Notes under the pieces: model-generated
Database searches by the model: none
What the model was told of the DNA's origin: nothing
The model's input: the letters and a program-made list of their open reading frames with translations, nothing else
Shown here: positions 1 through 8,695 of the stretch, one piece after another
Numbering within the stretch: the first letter of the stretch is position 1
Layout: every line of letters begins with the position of its first letter
Program-made: the position numbers and the translations under genes
DNA from: Levilinea sp.
Lineage (GTDB): Bacteria; Chloroflexota; Anaerolineae; Anaerolineales; Anaerolineaceae
Length of the DNA stretch: 64,000 nt
NCBI GenBank assembly: GCA_029975215.1
Contig: JARKPO010000035.1
Coordinates: forward strand, 1-64,000
Direction of reading: 5' to 3'

Positions 1-14
1 CTGTCTCAATTGAC

Positions 15-43
15 TTGACTTCTGGTATCTGTAAGGTGACAAT
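15..43 (+). promoter_or_regulatory. Candidate sigma-70 promoter
   Basis: TTGACT (15-20), a 17-nt spacer, then GACAAT (38-43). The predicted start near position 50 falls at the first base of the hairpin at 51-104, so the unit would make a very short transcript. No coding sequence follows in the transcript. The call rests on motif match and spacing only. Confidence 0.35.
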
Positions 44-50
44 AGACATG

Positions 51-112
51 GCAAGCTCCGGTAACTTGGTGGCCTAAGCACCTACCAGTTTACTCGGAGC
101 TTGCTCTTTTTT
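51..112 (+). terminator. Hairpin with T-run; terminator or tiny RNA
   Basis: A perfect 10-bp stem (GCAAGCTCCG at 51-60 with CGGAGCTTGC at 95-104) is extended by an imperfect inner stem (61-70 with 83-92) and followed by TCTTTTTTC. It has the form of an intrinsic terminator, either ending a gene upstream of the window or ending a roughly 60-nt RNA started by the promoter at 15-43. Confidence 0.5.
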
Positions 113-267
113 CAAAACCTACCACTCTTGGGACAGACACCATGGGACGTGTCACGTGGGCAGGCTTCGCATAACGAACCGCAGCAGCCGTCCTGGTTTC
201 TGACCTGCTCCAATATCTTGCCTATACGCAGTTTTGGCGCGTTTTCCCGTCCCTGCCCTGGCAATGG

Positions 268-273
268 TATAAT
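268..273 (+). promoter_or_regulatory. Extended -10 box of the dinG-like gene
   Basis: TATAAT preceded by TGG gives an extended -10. The likely ATG at 281 lies 7 nt after the box, where transcription would normally start, so the mRNA is probably leaderless. No convincing -35 and no Shine-Dalgarno sequence are visible. Confidence 0.5.
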
Positions 274-280
274 CCCTTCC

Positions 281-3082
281 ATGCCTTCTTACGTCGCCCT
301 CGATATCGAAACCACCGGCCTCGATCCTCAATCCGATGCCATCACTGAAATTGGCCTGGTACGCTTTAACGGTCACCGCGTCGAAGCTGAGTGGTCCAGC
401 TTGGTGAACCCCGGCAAGCCCATCCCATCCGCCATCACCATGCTGACCGGCATCACCAACGAGATGGTACGCAACGCTCCTCCACTGAAGGCTGTCCTGC
501 ATGAAATTGCCGATTTCGTGGGCGACAGCCCCGTCATCGGTCACAACATCCGCTTCGACCTTTCCTTCCTCCAACGCCAGAACCTGCTCCTCGACAACCC
601 AGTTATTGACACCTACGATCTGGCTGCCGTTTTGCTGCCCACCGCCAGCCGCTATAACCTCAGCGCCCTGGCTCAACTGCTGGGCATCCCTCTCCTTGAA
701 CATGCCCACCGTGCCCTGGCAGACACGCGTGTGACCCATGCGGTTTTCACCCGTCTCAGTGACAAGGCCCAAGATCTGCCCCTTGACCTGATAGCCGAAC
801 TGGTGCGTGCTGGCGAACCCATCGAATGGGGTGGACAATTCTTCTTCCGGCAGCTCTTGCGCGCCCGCACCCGCGCCGGAATTTCTGCCGCACGCCGCGC
901 GGATTCCGGCCCGCAAGGCCCCCTCTTAGCCGCTGCAGAACCTCCGTCGGCCCCACTCCAACCGGTCAATCCTCCAGAGCCGCTCGATGAAGAAGAAGTC
1001 GCTGCTCTGCTTGAATACGGCGGCCCCTTCGCTCGTTATTTCGACCAATATGAACACCGCCCCCAACAGGTGGATATGCTTCGTTCGGTGGCCCATGCCC
1101 TCTCCTACGGTCAGCACCTCCTGGTCGAAGCTGGAACCGGTACCGGCAAATCCTTTGCCTATGTTGTCCCAGCCGCCCTTTTCGCCCTCCAGAATAATCT
1201 GCGCGTGGTGATCTCTACCAATACCATTAACCTGCAGGATCAGCTGATCAAAAAGGATATCCCCGATGTACGCGCCGCTTTGGGGTTAGACTTGCGCGCC
1301 ACAGTCATTAAAGGCCGCAGCAATTACCTCTGCCCTCGCCGACTGGATTACTTCCGCCACCGCGGCCCAGAAACGCCCGAAGAAATGCGCGTATTGGGCA
1401 AAATTTTGGTCTGGCTGAACGAGAATGGCAGCGGCGACCGCAGCGAAATTAACCTCAACGGCCCCATCGAGCGCGATATCTGGAATCGTTTTTCAGCCGA
1501 AGATGATGCCTGCAAAACCGAAGTTTGCCTCAGCCGCACCGGCGGCGCCTGTCCCTTCTTCCAGGCCCGCCTGGCCGCCCAAAACGCGCACCTCCTGATC
1601 GTTAATCACGCTCTGCTGCTCTCGGATGTGGCCACTGGCAACCGCGTCTTACCGGATTACGATTTTCTCATCGTTGACGAAGCCCACCACATGGAAGCCG
1701 CCACTACCAATGCCCTCAGCTTCCGCGTTACCCAGGGGGATTTGGCCCGTATACTGCGAGAACTGGGCAGCACCAGCAGCGGCCTGCTCGGGCGTCTATT
1801 GAGCGGGCTTTCTCACCTGCTGCGCCCCTCCGATTTGGCCGCCTTCGAACAGTCCGCACGCCGCGCCACCGACCTGGCTTTCCGCCTGGATCATGATTTC
1901 CGCGAGTTCTTCGCCGCACTGGATTCCTTTCTTACCGACCAGCGTGACGGCCGGCCCGTCAGCCCCTACGGCCAACAGGAACGCATTCTGCCCGCCACCC
2001 GCGCCCAACCCGCCTGGGGCGATGTGGAAATTCAGTGGGATGTCACCCACGAAACCCTCAACCTGCTACTTACCCTCCTTTCCTCCTTCATAAAAAGCCT
2101 GGGTGAAAATGCAGAACTGTTGGATGAAGAGTTGGTAGATCTGCAAGGCAGTCTTTCCAACTTAAACCGCCGCTTATCCGAAGTGGAAATGAGCCTCAAC
2201 GCCCTGGTCAGCAGTCCCTCGGCAGACTTCATCTACTGGGTGGAAATTACGCCCAATAATAATCAGCTCGCCCTGCAAATCGCCCCCCTCCACATTGGCC
2301 CCCTCATGCAGGAATACCTGTGGAACAAGAAAAGCAGCGTCATCCTCACCTCGGCCACCCTCACCGCCAGCGGTGACTTTGATTACCTCCGCGAGCGCCT
2401 GTACGCCGTAGACGCAGACGAACTGACCCTTGGCTCTCCTTTTGATTACGAAAGCTCTGCTTTGCTCTATCTGGTCAACGACATCGCTGAACCCGCCGAC
2501 GCCAACAACTATCAACGCTCGGTAGAACAAACCCTCATCCGTCTGGCCAAAGCCACCGGCGGAAAAATGCTGGCTCTTTTCACCTCTTACGCTCAGCTTA
2601 AGCGCACCTCACAGAACATCGGCCCTCATTTGGCCGAAGCCGGCATCCAGGTGTATGAACAAGGCGAGGGCGCCTCGGCGAATACGTTGCTGGAAACCTT
2701 CCGCGAGGCCGACCGCGCCATCCTGCTCGGTACCCGCGCCTTCTGGGAAGGTGTGGACATCCCCGGCGCGGCTCTTTCCATTCTGGTGATTGTCAAACTG
2801 CCCTTTGACGTCCCCTCAGACCCCATTGTAGCTGCTCGTTCAGAGACGTTTGAAGATCCCTTCTCCGAATACAGCCTGCCCGAAGCCATCCTGCGCTTCC
2901 GCCAGGGCTTTGGCCGCCTCATCCGCACCCAATCGGACCGCGGCATCGTTGTCATTCTCGACCGCCGCATCCTCACCAAGCGCTACGGTAAATTGTTCAT
3001 CCAATCCCTGCCGGAATGCAAGCTTAAGATCGGGACAATGGCTGATCTACCCGCTGCGGCCGTACGCTGGCTGAATCTTTAG
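281..3082 (+). CDS. dinG: DnaQ-type exonuclease fused to DinG-family helicase
   Basis: 933 residues. Residues 1-165 are a DEDDh 3'-5' exonuclease: DIETTGLD near residue 7, a NIRFD segment, and HRALAD with the catalytic His/Asp. From about residue 240 there is a superfamily 2 XPD/DinG helicase: Walker A GTGTGKS near 283, four Cys (one in NYLCPRR, three in CKTEVC...GGACPF) placed as ligands of a [4Fe-4S] cluster, DEAH box VDEAHH near 465, and motif VI GFGRLIR near the C-terminus. This is the known DnaQ-DinG fusion of Gram-positive bacteria, acting in DNA repair or removal of R-loops and D-loops. The ATG at 281 is preferred over an in-frame ATG at 101 because exonuclease homology begins right there and a -10 box sits at 268-273. 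Confidence 0.9.
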   Translation: MPSYVALDIETTGLDPQSDAITEIGLVRFNGHRVEAEWSSLVNPGKPIPSAITMLTGITNEMVRNAPPLKAVLHEIADFVGDSPVIGHNIRFDLSFLQRQNLLLDNPVIDTYDLAAVLLPTASRYNLSALAQLLGIPLLEHAHRALADTRVTHAVFTRLSDKAQDLPLDLIAELVRAGEPIEWGGQFFFRQLLRARTRAGISAARRADSGPQGPLLAAAEPPSAPLQPVNPPEPLDEEEVAALLEYGGPFARYFDQYEHRPQQVDMLRSVAHALSYGQHLLVEAGTGTGKSFAYVVPAALFALQNNLRVVISTNTINLQDQLIKKDIPDVRAALGLDLRATVIKGRSNYLCPRRLDYFRHRGPETPEEMRVLGKILVWLNENGSGDRSEINLNGPIERDIWNRFSAEDDACKTEVCLSRTGGACPFFQARLAAQNAHLLIVNHALLLSDVATGNRVLPDYDFLIVDEAHHMEAATTNALSFRVTQGDLARILRELGSTSSGLLGRLLSGLSHLLRPSDLAAFEQSARRATDLAFRLDHDFREFFAALDSFLTDQRDGRPVSPYGQQERILPATRAQPAWGDVEIQWDVTHETLNLLLTLLSSFIKSLGENAELLDEELVDLQGSLSNLNRRLSEVEMSLNALVSSPSADFIYWVEITPNNNQLALQIAPLHIGPLMQEYLWNKKSSVILTSATLTASGDFDYLRERLYAVDADELTLGSPFDYESSALLYLVNDIAEPADANNYQRSVEQTLIRLAKATGGKMLALFTSYAQLKRTSQNIGPHLAEAGIQVYEQGEGASANTLLETFREADRAILLGTRAFWEGVDIPGAALSILVIVKLPFDVPSDPIVAARSETFEDPFSEYSLPEAILRFRQGFGRLIRTQSDRGIVVILDRRILTKRYGKLFIQSLPECKLKIGTMADLPAAAVRWLNL

Positions 3083-3209
3083 CCAAATGGCGATATAACC
3101 TCCATTCCGCCTTTTTGCTTCCGTTTTCGCAAGTCGATCAGTAACTTTGCGGAATTTGATACCTGACAAATGTCAGGTCTGTTTTATGACAATTGTCCAG
3201 ATAAACCTC
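3083..3209. other. Intergenic, start of a 394-bp gap
   Basis: First part of the gap between the dinG-like gene and the transporter operon. No clear terminator follows the dinG-like gene. Short reading frames here have no ribosome-binding site and no recognisable protein. The promoter and operator of the next operon follow at 3210-3259. Confidence 0.5.
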
Positions 3210-3238
3210 TTGTAATTCACTACCTCGTTGATTACAAT
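3210..3238 (+). promoter_or_regulatory. Promoter of the peptide-transporter operon
   Basis: TTGTAA (3210-3215), 17-nt spacer, TACAAT (3233-3238). The same -10 hexamer serves the gntR promoter at 13674. A start near 3245 would leave a leader of about 230 nt before the gene at 3477. The leader contains a small hairpin (AGCTTGC-CGT-GCAAGCT at 3382-3398) without a T-run. I recognise no riboswitch class in it. Confidence 0.5.
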
Positions 3239-3239
3239 G

Positions 3240-3259
3240 ATATACGATATATCGGATAT
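3240..3259 (+). promoter_or_regulatory. Candidate operator (AT-rich palindrome)
   Basis: A 20-bp inverted repeat with one mismatched pair, core CGATATATCG (3245-3254), flanked by ATAT arms. It overlaps the predicted transcription start just after the -10. The GATATATC core matches the palindrome at 8459-8472 and resembles the one at 13692-13709, which suggests one shared repressor, most simply the GntR protein at 13723. Confidence 0.45.
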
Positions 3260-3476
3260 GTAACCTGTTACAATCACGATAGCTATTACCCCTCTCACTC
3301 CAGACCTAAACCCGGCTGGATTTTCATCTCTCATTCACGTACGCTCAGTTTCATAACAGGTCTCCCTCTGTTCATTTCCACAGCTTGCCGTGCAAGCTCC
3401 GTCCGTAGAACTCACACAGCCTGAGGCTGGCGTGATTTCTGTCACCCAACCGTTTTTCGACCCTTGAGGAGGATCC

Positions 3477-5174
3477 ATGAAAGTGCCCCGCACCTTGTTG
3501 TACCTGCTTTTGGTCGTCTGTTTCGCCTTGAGTTTGGTCGGCTGCCAACCGCCTGCCGCGGAACCCCCCGCTGCCCCCCAAGCGCCGGCCGCCACCCAGG
3601 CTCCTGCTGCTGAGCAGCCCGCCCAGCCAGCCCCCACCGAAGAGCCCAAACCCGTCACGGCTGAAGACTTACCCGTTCTGGTCATGGCCATGCGCCTGGA
3701 TGACGTCGTCACCCTGGATCCTGGCTATGCCGGTGAAACTACCAACCTTACCATCCACATCAACACCTACGACACCCTGGTGGATTTCCGCCCCGACGAC
3801 CTCACCAAAATGGTCGGCCGCCTAGCTGAATCCTGGGAAAACAACGCGGATTTCACCGAGTTCACCTTCAAGCTCAAACCCGGCCTGACCTTCGCTTCCG
3901 GCAACCCCATCACCGCAGAGGATGTTGTCTTCTCCTGGAACCGCATGATCAACATCGCCGGCGCCCCCGCCTGGAACCTGGACGGCGTCACTGCGGTGGA
4001 AGCCGTAGATGATCTCACCGTCAAAGTGACCTGCGCCGAACCGAACCCGGCATTCCTTTCCATCGCTGCCAATCCCTCCCTGGGCATCATGGACTCTAAG
4101 CTGGTGAAGGAACACGGCGGCACAGACGCCAAAGATGCGGCCACCACCGACACCGCCAAAGAGTGGCTCGACCAGAACTCCGCGGGTTCCGGCCCCTTCA
4201 TCCTCGTGCGCTGGTCGCCCAAGTCCGAAATTGAGCTGGTCGCCAACATGAACTACTTTAAGGGCGCCCCCAAATTCGGCAAGGTCATCATCAAGCACGT
4301 TGAAGACCCCACCACCCAGCTTCAAATGCTCCAGACCGGCGACGCCGATCTCATTGGTCAGCTCGATTCCGATCTGATGGAAGTGGCCAAAGCGGACCCC
4401 AATCTGGTCATCACCACCGATCAGACCCTGGACATGAACTACCTGGCCATGACCTCCAACTGCAAGACAGAGATCAGCCCCGAATCCGCCGCCCTGCTGT
4501 GCGACAAGCGCATCCGCCAGGCGGTGGCCTACGGCATTGATTACGACGGTCTGATCCAATCCGTCATGAACGGGTACGGCGTACGCGCCCCCAGCATCAT
4601 CCCCCTGGGCATCTTAGGCGTTGACCCCGCCAAAACCTGGGGCCGCGATGTCGAAAAATCCAAGGCGCTCCTGGCTGAAGCCGGTCACGCTGACGGCATC
4701 ACTCTGGACTACTACTACGCCTCGAACGCCACCCGCGAAATCGTAGCCGCGAAAGTAAAAAATGACCTGGCCGAGGTCGGCATCACCCTCAACCTCAACC
4801 CCATGGAACAGAGCGTCTATCTCTCCGAAATGCGCGCCCAAAAGCTGCCCATGGCCCAAGGCGGCTGGACTCCCGACTATCTCGATCCCACCATGTGGAC
4901 GGATTACTTCGCCCTGGGCGATCGCTCAGTTGCCTTCCGCATGTGGTATAAGAATGAAAAAGCTACAGAATTGGCCATGAAAATCCGCACCACCATGGAC
5001 CGCGCCGCCCGAGAGCAGGCCATCGTTGAGCTGCAAGAAATCTTGATTGACGACATGCCCTACACCATGCTCTGGCAAGGTGTGGGAATCCACGCCCACC
5101 GCAACACCATCACCGGTTACAAATTCCACCCGGTTTGGCTGGTGGACTTCTGGGAACTGGCTCCTGTAGAATAA
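3477..5174 (+). CDS. Peptide-type ABC transporter substrate-binding lipoprotein
   Basis: 565 residues, SBP family 5 (DppA/OppA-like extracellular solute-binding protein). A lipoprotein signal ends in LSLVGC with the lipidated Cys at residue 23. A Pro/Ala/Glu-rich linker to about residue 60 follows, then the binding domain with the typical LAESWE...FKLKPG...ITAEDVVFSW segments. It captures short peptides or related ligands outside the membrane for the permeases at 5256 and 6278. The start has a strong ribosome-binding site (GAGGAGG). The ligand cannot be read from sequence, but the shared operator suggests amino-acid nitrogen compounds. Confidence 0.9.
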   Translation: MKVPRTLLYLLLVVCFALSLVGCQPPAAEPPAAPQAPAATQAPAAEQPAQPAPTEEPKPVTAEDLPVLVMAMRLDDVVTLDPGYAGETTNLTIHINTYDTLVDFRPDDLTKMVGRLAESWENNADFTEFTFKLKPGLTFASGNPITAEDVVFSWNRMINIAGAPAWNLDGVTAVEAVDDLTVKVTCAEPNPAFLSIAANPSLGIMDSKLVKEHGGTDAKDAATTDTAKEWLDQNSAGSGPFILVRWSPKSEIELVANMNYFKGAPKFGKVIIKHVEDPTTQLQMLQTGDADLIGQLDSDLMEVAKADPNLVITTDQTLDMNYLAMTSNCKTEISPESAALLCDKRIRQAVAYGIDYDGLIQSVMNGYGVRAPSIIPLGILGVDPAKTWGRDVEKSKALLAEAGHADGITLDYYYASNATREIVAAKVKNDLAEVGITLNLNPMEQSVYLSEMRAQKLPMAQGGWTPDYLDPTMWTDYFALGDRSVAFRMWYKNEKATELAMKIRTTMDRAAREQAIVELQEILIDDMPYTMLWQGVGIHAHRNTITGYKFHPVWLVDFWELAPVE

Positions 5175-5193
5175 TGCTGCCGTAGCATCGCGT

Positions 5194-5220
5194 GGGGGGC
5201 GGGATGGGGTCCCGCCCCCC
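5194..5220 (+). repeat. Intercistronic hairpin after the binding-protein gene
   Basis: GGGGGGCGGGA (5194-5204) pairs perfectly over 11 bp with TCCCGCCCCCC (5210-5220). There is no adjacent T-run, so it more likely protects the 3' end of the binding-protein message, or partly attenuates, than acts as a full terminator. Confidence 0.6.
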
Positions 5221-5255
5221 CAACTTCTTCCCTCCCTTTTACTGAGGAGAGCTGG

Positions 5256-6275
5256 ATGAACCTGATTTCTTACATCGTACGCCGCCTTTTGCTCATGATC
5301 CCCATGATCATCGGCATCACCATCGCCCTGTTCGTCGTCACCCGCATCGTGCCTGTCAATCCGCTGGCGGTCATTCTGACGGAAAAATCGATGGACAACC
5401 CCGCTTCGGTGAAAGCCGCCACTGAAAAGTGGGGTTTGGACAAGTCCCTTCCTGAACAGTACATCATCTACTTGAAAAATCTGGTACAGGGCGACATGGG
5501 TACCTCCTTCAAGACCAAGAATCCAGTCACCAAGGACATCATCACTTTCCTGCCCGCCACCATTGAATTGGGTATCGCCTCCTTTATCTTTGCCATCTTA
5601 TTGGGCCTCCCCTTGGGCATTTTCGCGGCCTTACGCGCCGGTAAATTCATTGACCATTTCAGCCGTGTTTTTGCCCTTCTCGGTGCTTCCATGCCGCCGT
5701 TCTGGTCGGGTCTGCTGATGCTGTTCCTCTTCTATTACAAGCTCGGTGTGCTCCCGGGCCCAGGCCGGGTGGATGCCCGCATTGGCCCGCCTACCCACAC
5801 CACCGGCCTCTTCCTGTTTGATGCGCTCCTCGCAGGAGATATGCCCGCCTTCTGGAGTTCGCTCAGCCACCTCATCCTGCCCGCCATCATCCTGGGTTGG
5901 TTCACTTTGGCCCTCATGGCGCGCATCACCCGCTCCTCGCTGATCGAGGTTCTCCAGCAAGATTACATCCGCACCGCCCGCGCCAAGGGCCTGCGGGAAT
6001 CGGCAGTTGTCATCAAACACGCCCTGCAAAACGCCCTCATCCCCATGGTCACGATCATGGGGCTGGCCTTTGCAGGCCTCATGACCGGCGCCATCATGAC
6101 CGAGACCATCTTTGCCTGGCCGGGCATCGGCCGTTATGCTGTGGAAGCCTCGGTCAATTTGGACTATCCCGCCCTGATGGGCACCACCCTGGTCATCGCG
6201 ATCCTGTACATGTTCATGAACCTCATCGTGGATGTCCTCTACGCGGTCATTGACCCCCGCATCCGGGAGGCCTAA
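5256..6275 (+). CDS. Peptide ABC transporter permease, DppB type
   Basis: 339 residues. An N-terminal membrane helix (about 10-30) is followed by a periplasmic loop and a five-helix BPD_transp_1 core. The cytoplasmic EAA-like loop YIRTARAKGLRESAVV and the C-terminal PALMGTTLV...VDVLYAVIDPRI motif are diagnostic of DppB/OppB permeases. It forms the membrane channel with the protein at 6278, which starts 3 nt after its stop codon. The operon has no ATPase gene, so a DppD/DppF pair must be encoded elsewhere or shared. Confidence 0.92.
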   Translation: MNLISYIVRRLLLMIPMIIGITIALFVVTRIVPVNPLAVILTEKSMDNPASVKAATEKWGLDKSLPEQYIIYLKNLVQGDMGTSFKTKNPVTKDIITFLPATIELGIASFIFAILLGLPLGIFAALRAGKFIDHFSRVFALLGASMPPFWSGLLMLFLFYYKLGVLPGPGRVDARIGPPTHTTGLFLFDALLAGDMPAFWSSLSHLILPAIILGWFTLALMARITRSSLIEVLQQDYIRTARAKGLRESAVVIKHALQNALIPMVTIMGLAFAGLMTGAIMTETIFAWPGIGRYAVEASVNLDYPALMGTTLVIAILYMFMNLIVDVLYAVIDPRIREA

Positions 6276-6277
6276 TC

Positions 6278-7162
6278 ATGGCTCAATCCGACAACATCGC
6301 CAGCTTAAGTGTCCAAAAATCCGACGCCCCCTGGAAACGGCGGGTAAAATCCCTTCTGCGCAACCCAATGGCCATGTTTGGCGTGGGCATCATCGTGTTT
6401 TGGATCCTGGTTGCCTTCCTGGCCCCGGCCATCGCTCCCAAAGGCCCTCTGGAGCAAAATATCGGCGACCGCATGAAGCCCCCATCCAGTCAATATTGGT
6501 TCGGCACCGATGAATTGGGCCGAGATGTCTTTAGCCGGGTCGTCTACGGCGCGCGCATCTCTCTGCCCATCGGCCTGATCGTGATTGTCTTTGCCATGAT
6601 CTTCGGTTGTTTCATCGGCGCCACAGCTGGATATTTTGGCGGCGTATATGACCTGCTCATCATGCGCCTGGCCGATATTACCATGTCCTTCCCGTCCATC
6701 GTCCTGGCGCTGGCGATTGCCGCCGTTCTCGGTCCCAGCCTCACCAACGCCCTCATCGCCATGATTCTGGTGTGGTGGCCGGAGTATGCGCGCCTCATGC
6801 GCGGGCAGGTGCTTAGCGTTCGCAACAATGAATATGTCGCAGCGGCCGTCCTGCTGGGCGCCAGCCAATCGCGCATTCTCTTTCGCCACATCCTCCCCAA
6901 CACCTTTGGCCCCATCCTGGTCAAAGCCTCCCTGGATGCTGGGAGCGCTATCCTCAACATCGCTGCTCTCAGCTTCATCGGTTTGGGGGCTGTGCCGCCC
7001 ACCCCCGAATGGGGCGCCATGATCTCCACCGGCCGCTACAAATTCTACAACTGGTGGATGACCACCTTCCCCGGCCTGGCCATCCTCAGTGTGGTCTTAG
7101 GATTCAATTTCTTTGGCGACGGCGTGCGCGACGCCTTTGACCCTCGCACCAACAAATCCTGA
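6278..7162 (+). CDS. Peptide ABC transporter permease, DppC type
   Basis: 294 residues. OppC_N domain (KSLLRNPMAMFGVGI) followed by the conserved FGTDELGRDVFSRVVYGARISL motif, then five membrane helices and the EAA loop YVAAAVLLGASQSRILFRHILPN. It is the second half of the permease with the DppB-type partner just upstream. The operon ends here without ATP-binding subunits, and a GC-rich hairpin at 7185-7221 separates it from the convergent racemase gene. Confidence 0.92.
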   Translation: MAQSDNIASLSVQKSDAPWKRRVKSLLRNPMAMFGVGIIVFWILVAFLAPAIAPKGPLEQNIGDRMKPPSSQYWFGTDELGRDVFSRVVYGARISLPIGLIVIVFAMIFGCFIGATAGYFGGVYDLLIMRLADITMSFPSIVLALAIAAVLGPSLTNALIAMILVWWPEYARLMRGQVLSVRNNEYVAAAVLLGASQSRILFRHILPNTFGPILVKASLDAGSAILNIAALSFIGLGAVPPTPEWGAMISTGRYKFYNWWMTTFPGLAILSVVLGFNFFGDGVRDAFDPRTNKS

Positions 7163-7184
7163 TATCCCCCATCCGTCTAGCGCC

Positions 7185-7221
7185 AGGCCCGCCAGCGGCT
7201 CACTCTGCCGCTGGCGGGCCT
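7185..7221. terminator. Hairpin between convergent genes
   Basis: A 15-bp perfect stem (AGGCCCGCCAGCGGC at 7185-7199 with its complement at 7207-7221). The following plus-strand sequence is only moderately T-rich and there is no T-run on the minus side. Its position between convergent transcripts fits a bidirectional terminator or 3'-end protector. Confidence 0.55.
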
Positions 7222-7242
7222 GATTCTCTGCTTGTCTTTTGC

Positions 7243-8370
7243 TTAATCTCGCACGTACACCCGCGGGATGCGCGCGTTGATCACCGCGGTCACATCCGCC
7301 TGCGAAGTCTTCCAGCGCGCCGAAAGGTCTTCAATCTGAATAGATTCTTGGCCCTGCTGTCCCAAAAGCACTACCTCGGTTCCTTCCGGGTAGGCCTGTT
7401 CCAATTTCACCATGCAGGCGTCCGCGCACACCCGGCCCACCACCGGAACCCGTCGGCCATCCAGTAGTACCTCGTTGTCATACACCCGCCTGAAGCCGTC
7501 GGCATACCCCACCGGCAGCACACCAATCCATTCTGCGCCCCGCGTATGGTACACCTGCCCGTAACTTACCCCCCATCCATCCGGCAGCCGCCGGCACGAA
7601 GCCAACTGCGCCTTCCAGCTCAGAACCCGACGCATATCCGCCGGAAACGGCTCAAAATAAAACGGCCGAATCCCCACCAGTACAGACCCGGCCCGCGTCA
7701 TATTCATCCACGATTTCGGGTATCCCATCGCCGCCGCAGAATTGGCCGTATGCAGCCAGCGCGGGTTCACCCCCACCCCATGCACACGCTCCACGGCCTG
7801 TCGGAAGCGTTCCATCTGCACCGGTGCCATCGGGTCATCCGGCTCATCGTCAATCATAGCAAAATGGGTATACATCCCCTCGATCTCAATCCCTCCCAGC
7901 CCCACCGCAAAAGCCGCGAATTCTCCCGCCTCCTCAGCCAACACCCCCAGCCGCCCCATACCTGTATCCACCTTCAGGTGCACTTTTGCGGTCTTTCCCA
8001 GGGCTTTTGCCCGTTGACTGATGCGCTCTGCATTCTCTCGGCTGTGCAGGGTCAAGCGCACATCCTGTCCAACGGCTGCGTCCACCTCCGGTAGGGTTGT
8101 CATGCCAAACACCAGGATGGGCGCATCAATGCCCTCCTGCCGCAGCGCCGCCGCCTCGCAATAGCGCGCCACAGCCAGGGCTTTGGCCCCCGCCGCCAGC
8201 ATTTCGCGGCCAATTGGCACCGCCCCCATGCCGTAAGCATTGGCTTTCACCACTGCCATCAAATCGACCCTGGTACGCTCCAACAGCCGCCGCGTGTTGT
8301 GCGCCACGGCCGAAAGGTTGATCTCTAACCAGGTGGGATAAGGTTGAACAGCCATGCCAGGAGTGTTCAT
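7243..8370 (-). CDS. alr: Alanine racemase family PLP enzyme
   Basis: 375 residues, fold-type III. The PLP lysine is in VVKANAYG (Lys42), and the catalytic-tyrosine region GVSYGQVYHTRG lies near residue 268, followed by LPVGYADGFRR. Length and motifs fit alanine racemase, which makes D-Ala for peptidoglycan. The setting allows another role: it is divergent from a Liv-type transporter, with overlapping promoters next to a putative GntR operator, and close to an aminomutase operon. Known aminomutase pathways start with D-ornithine or D-lysine made by racemases of this fold, so a catabolic or broad-specificity racemase is possible. The ATG is preceded by GAGGAG. No second alr is in the window. 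Confidence 0.88.
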   Translation of the reverse strand: MNTPGMAVQPYPTWLEINLSAVAHNTRRLLERTRVDLMAVVKANAYGMGAVPIGREMLAAGAKALAVARYCEAAALRQEGIDAPILVFGMTTLPEVDAAVGQDVRLTLHSRENAERISQRAKALGKTAKVHLKVDTGMGRLGVLAEEAGEFAAFAVGLGGIEIEGMYTHFAMIDDEPDDPMAPVQMERFRQAVERVHGVGVNPRWLHTANSAAAMGYPKSWMNMTRAGSVLVGIRPFYFEPFPADMRRVLSWKAQLASCRRLPDGWGVSYGQVYHTRGAEWIGVLPVGYADGFRRVYDNEVLLDGRRVPVVGRVCADACMVKLEQAYPEGTEVVLLGQQGQESIQIEDLSARWKTSQADVTAVINARIPRVYVRD

Positions 8371-8410
8371 GTATGCTCCTCGAAGTTAAAAATTGGATGA
8401 AAATTCATGC

Positions 8411-8438
8411 TTGACAAGCTCATATTAATTCTTATAAT
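8411..8438 (+). promoter_or_regulatory. Promoter of the liv transporter operon
   Basis: TTGACA (8411-8416), 16-nt spacer, TATAAT (8433-8438), a near-consensus sigma-70 promoter. The predicted start near 8445 gives a leader of about 250 nt before the ATG at 8696. It lies inside the divergent racemase promoter, so the two probably compete. Confidence 0.65.
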
Positions 8439-8450
8439 ACGGTATATCAA
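8422..8450 (-). promoter_or_regulatory. Promoter of the racemase gene
   Basis: On the minus strand, TTGATA (8450-8445), 17-nt spacer, TAATAT (8427-8422). The predicted start lies about 45 nt upstream of the ATG. The two divergent promoters share the same DNA, and the palindrome at 8459-8472 sits next to the -35 of this one and downstream of the start of the other. Confidence 0.45.
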
Positions 8451-8458
8451 GTATGGTG

Positions 8459-8472
8459 TATGATATATCATA
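8459..8472 (+). promoter_or_regulatory. Candidate operator (perfect palindrome)
   Basis: TATGATATATCATA is a perfect 14-bp palindrome about 20 bp downstream of the liv -10 box. A further half-site, TATATCA, lies at 8443-8449. The GATATATC core is shared with 3240-3259 and the arms resemble 13692-13709. The rest of the gap to 8695 shows no gene I can support. Confidence 0.5.
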
Positions 8473-8695
8473 TTATAGGATCATGTGCCTTACTTGACAA
8501 CACGTCCATCATTTCCACCCCATCTTTACAATTGTACAGACTTTCAGTAACCAGGAGGTGCAGTCCAGTCCATTCTCAGAGGTTGTGCTACCTGTTCATG
8601 GCTGTCATCCTCGATCCCCCCTCCCAACCCTTCTCTTTTCTCTCGTCACCGCAGTCCCTCACCCAATCCAGATCCCTAAGGAGAATTTCGCACAC

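Noticed and set aside
152..916. 254-codon open frame on the minus strand
   Set aside because: Antisense to the exonuclease part of the dinG-like gene; no recognisable domain or ribosome-binding site.
3170..3424. 84-codon open frame upstream of the peptide transporter
   Set aside because: It runs through the promoter and operator and has no ribosome-binding site or conserved pattern.
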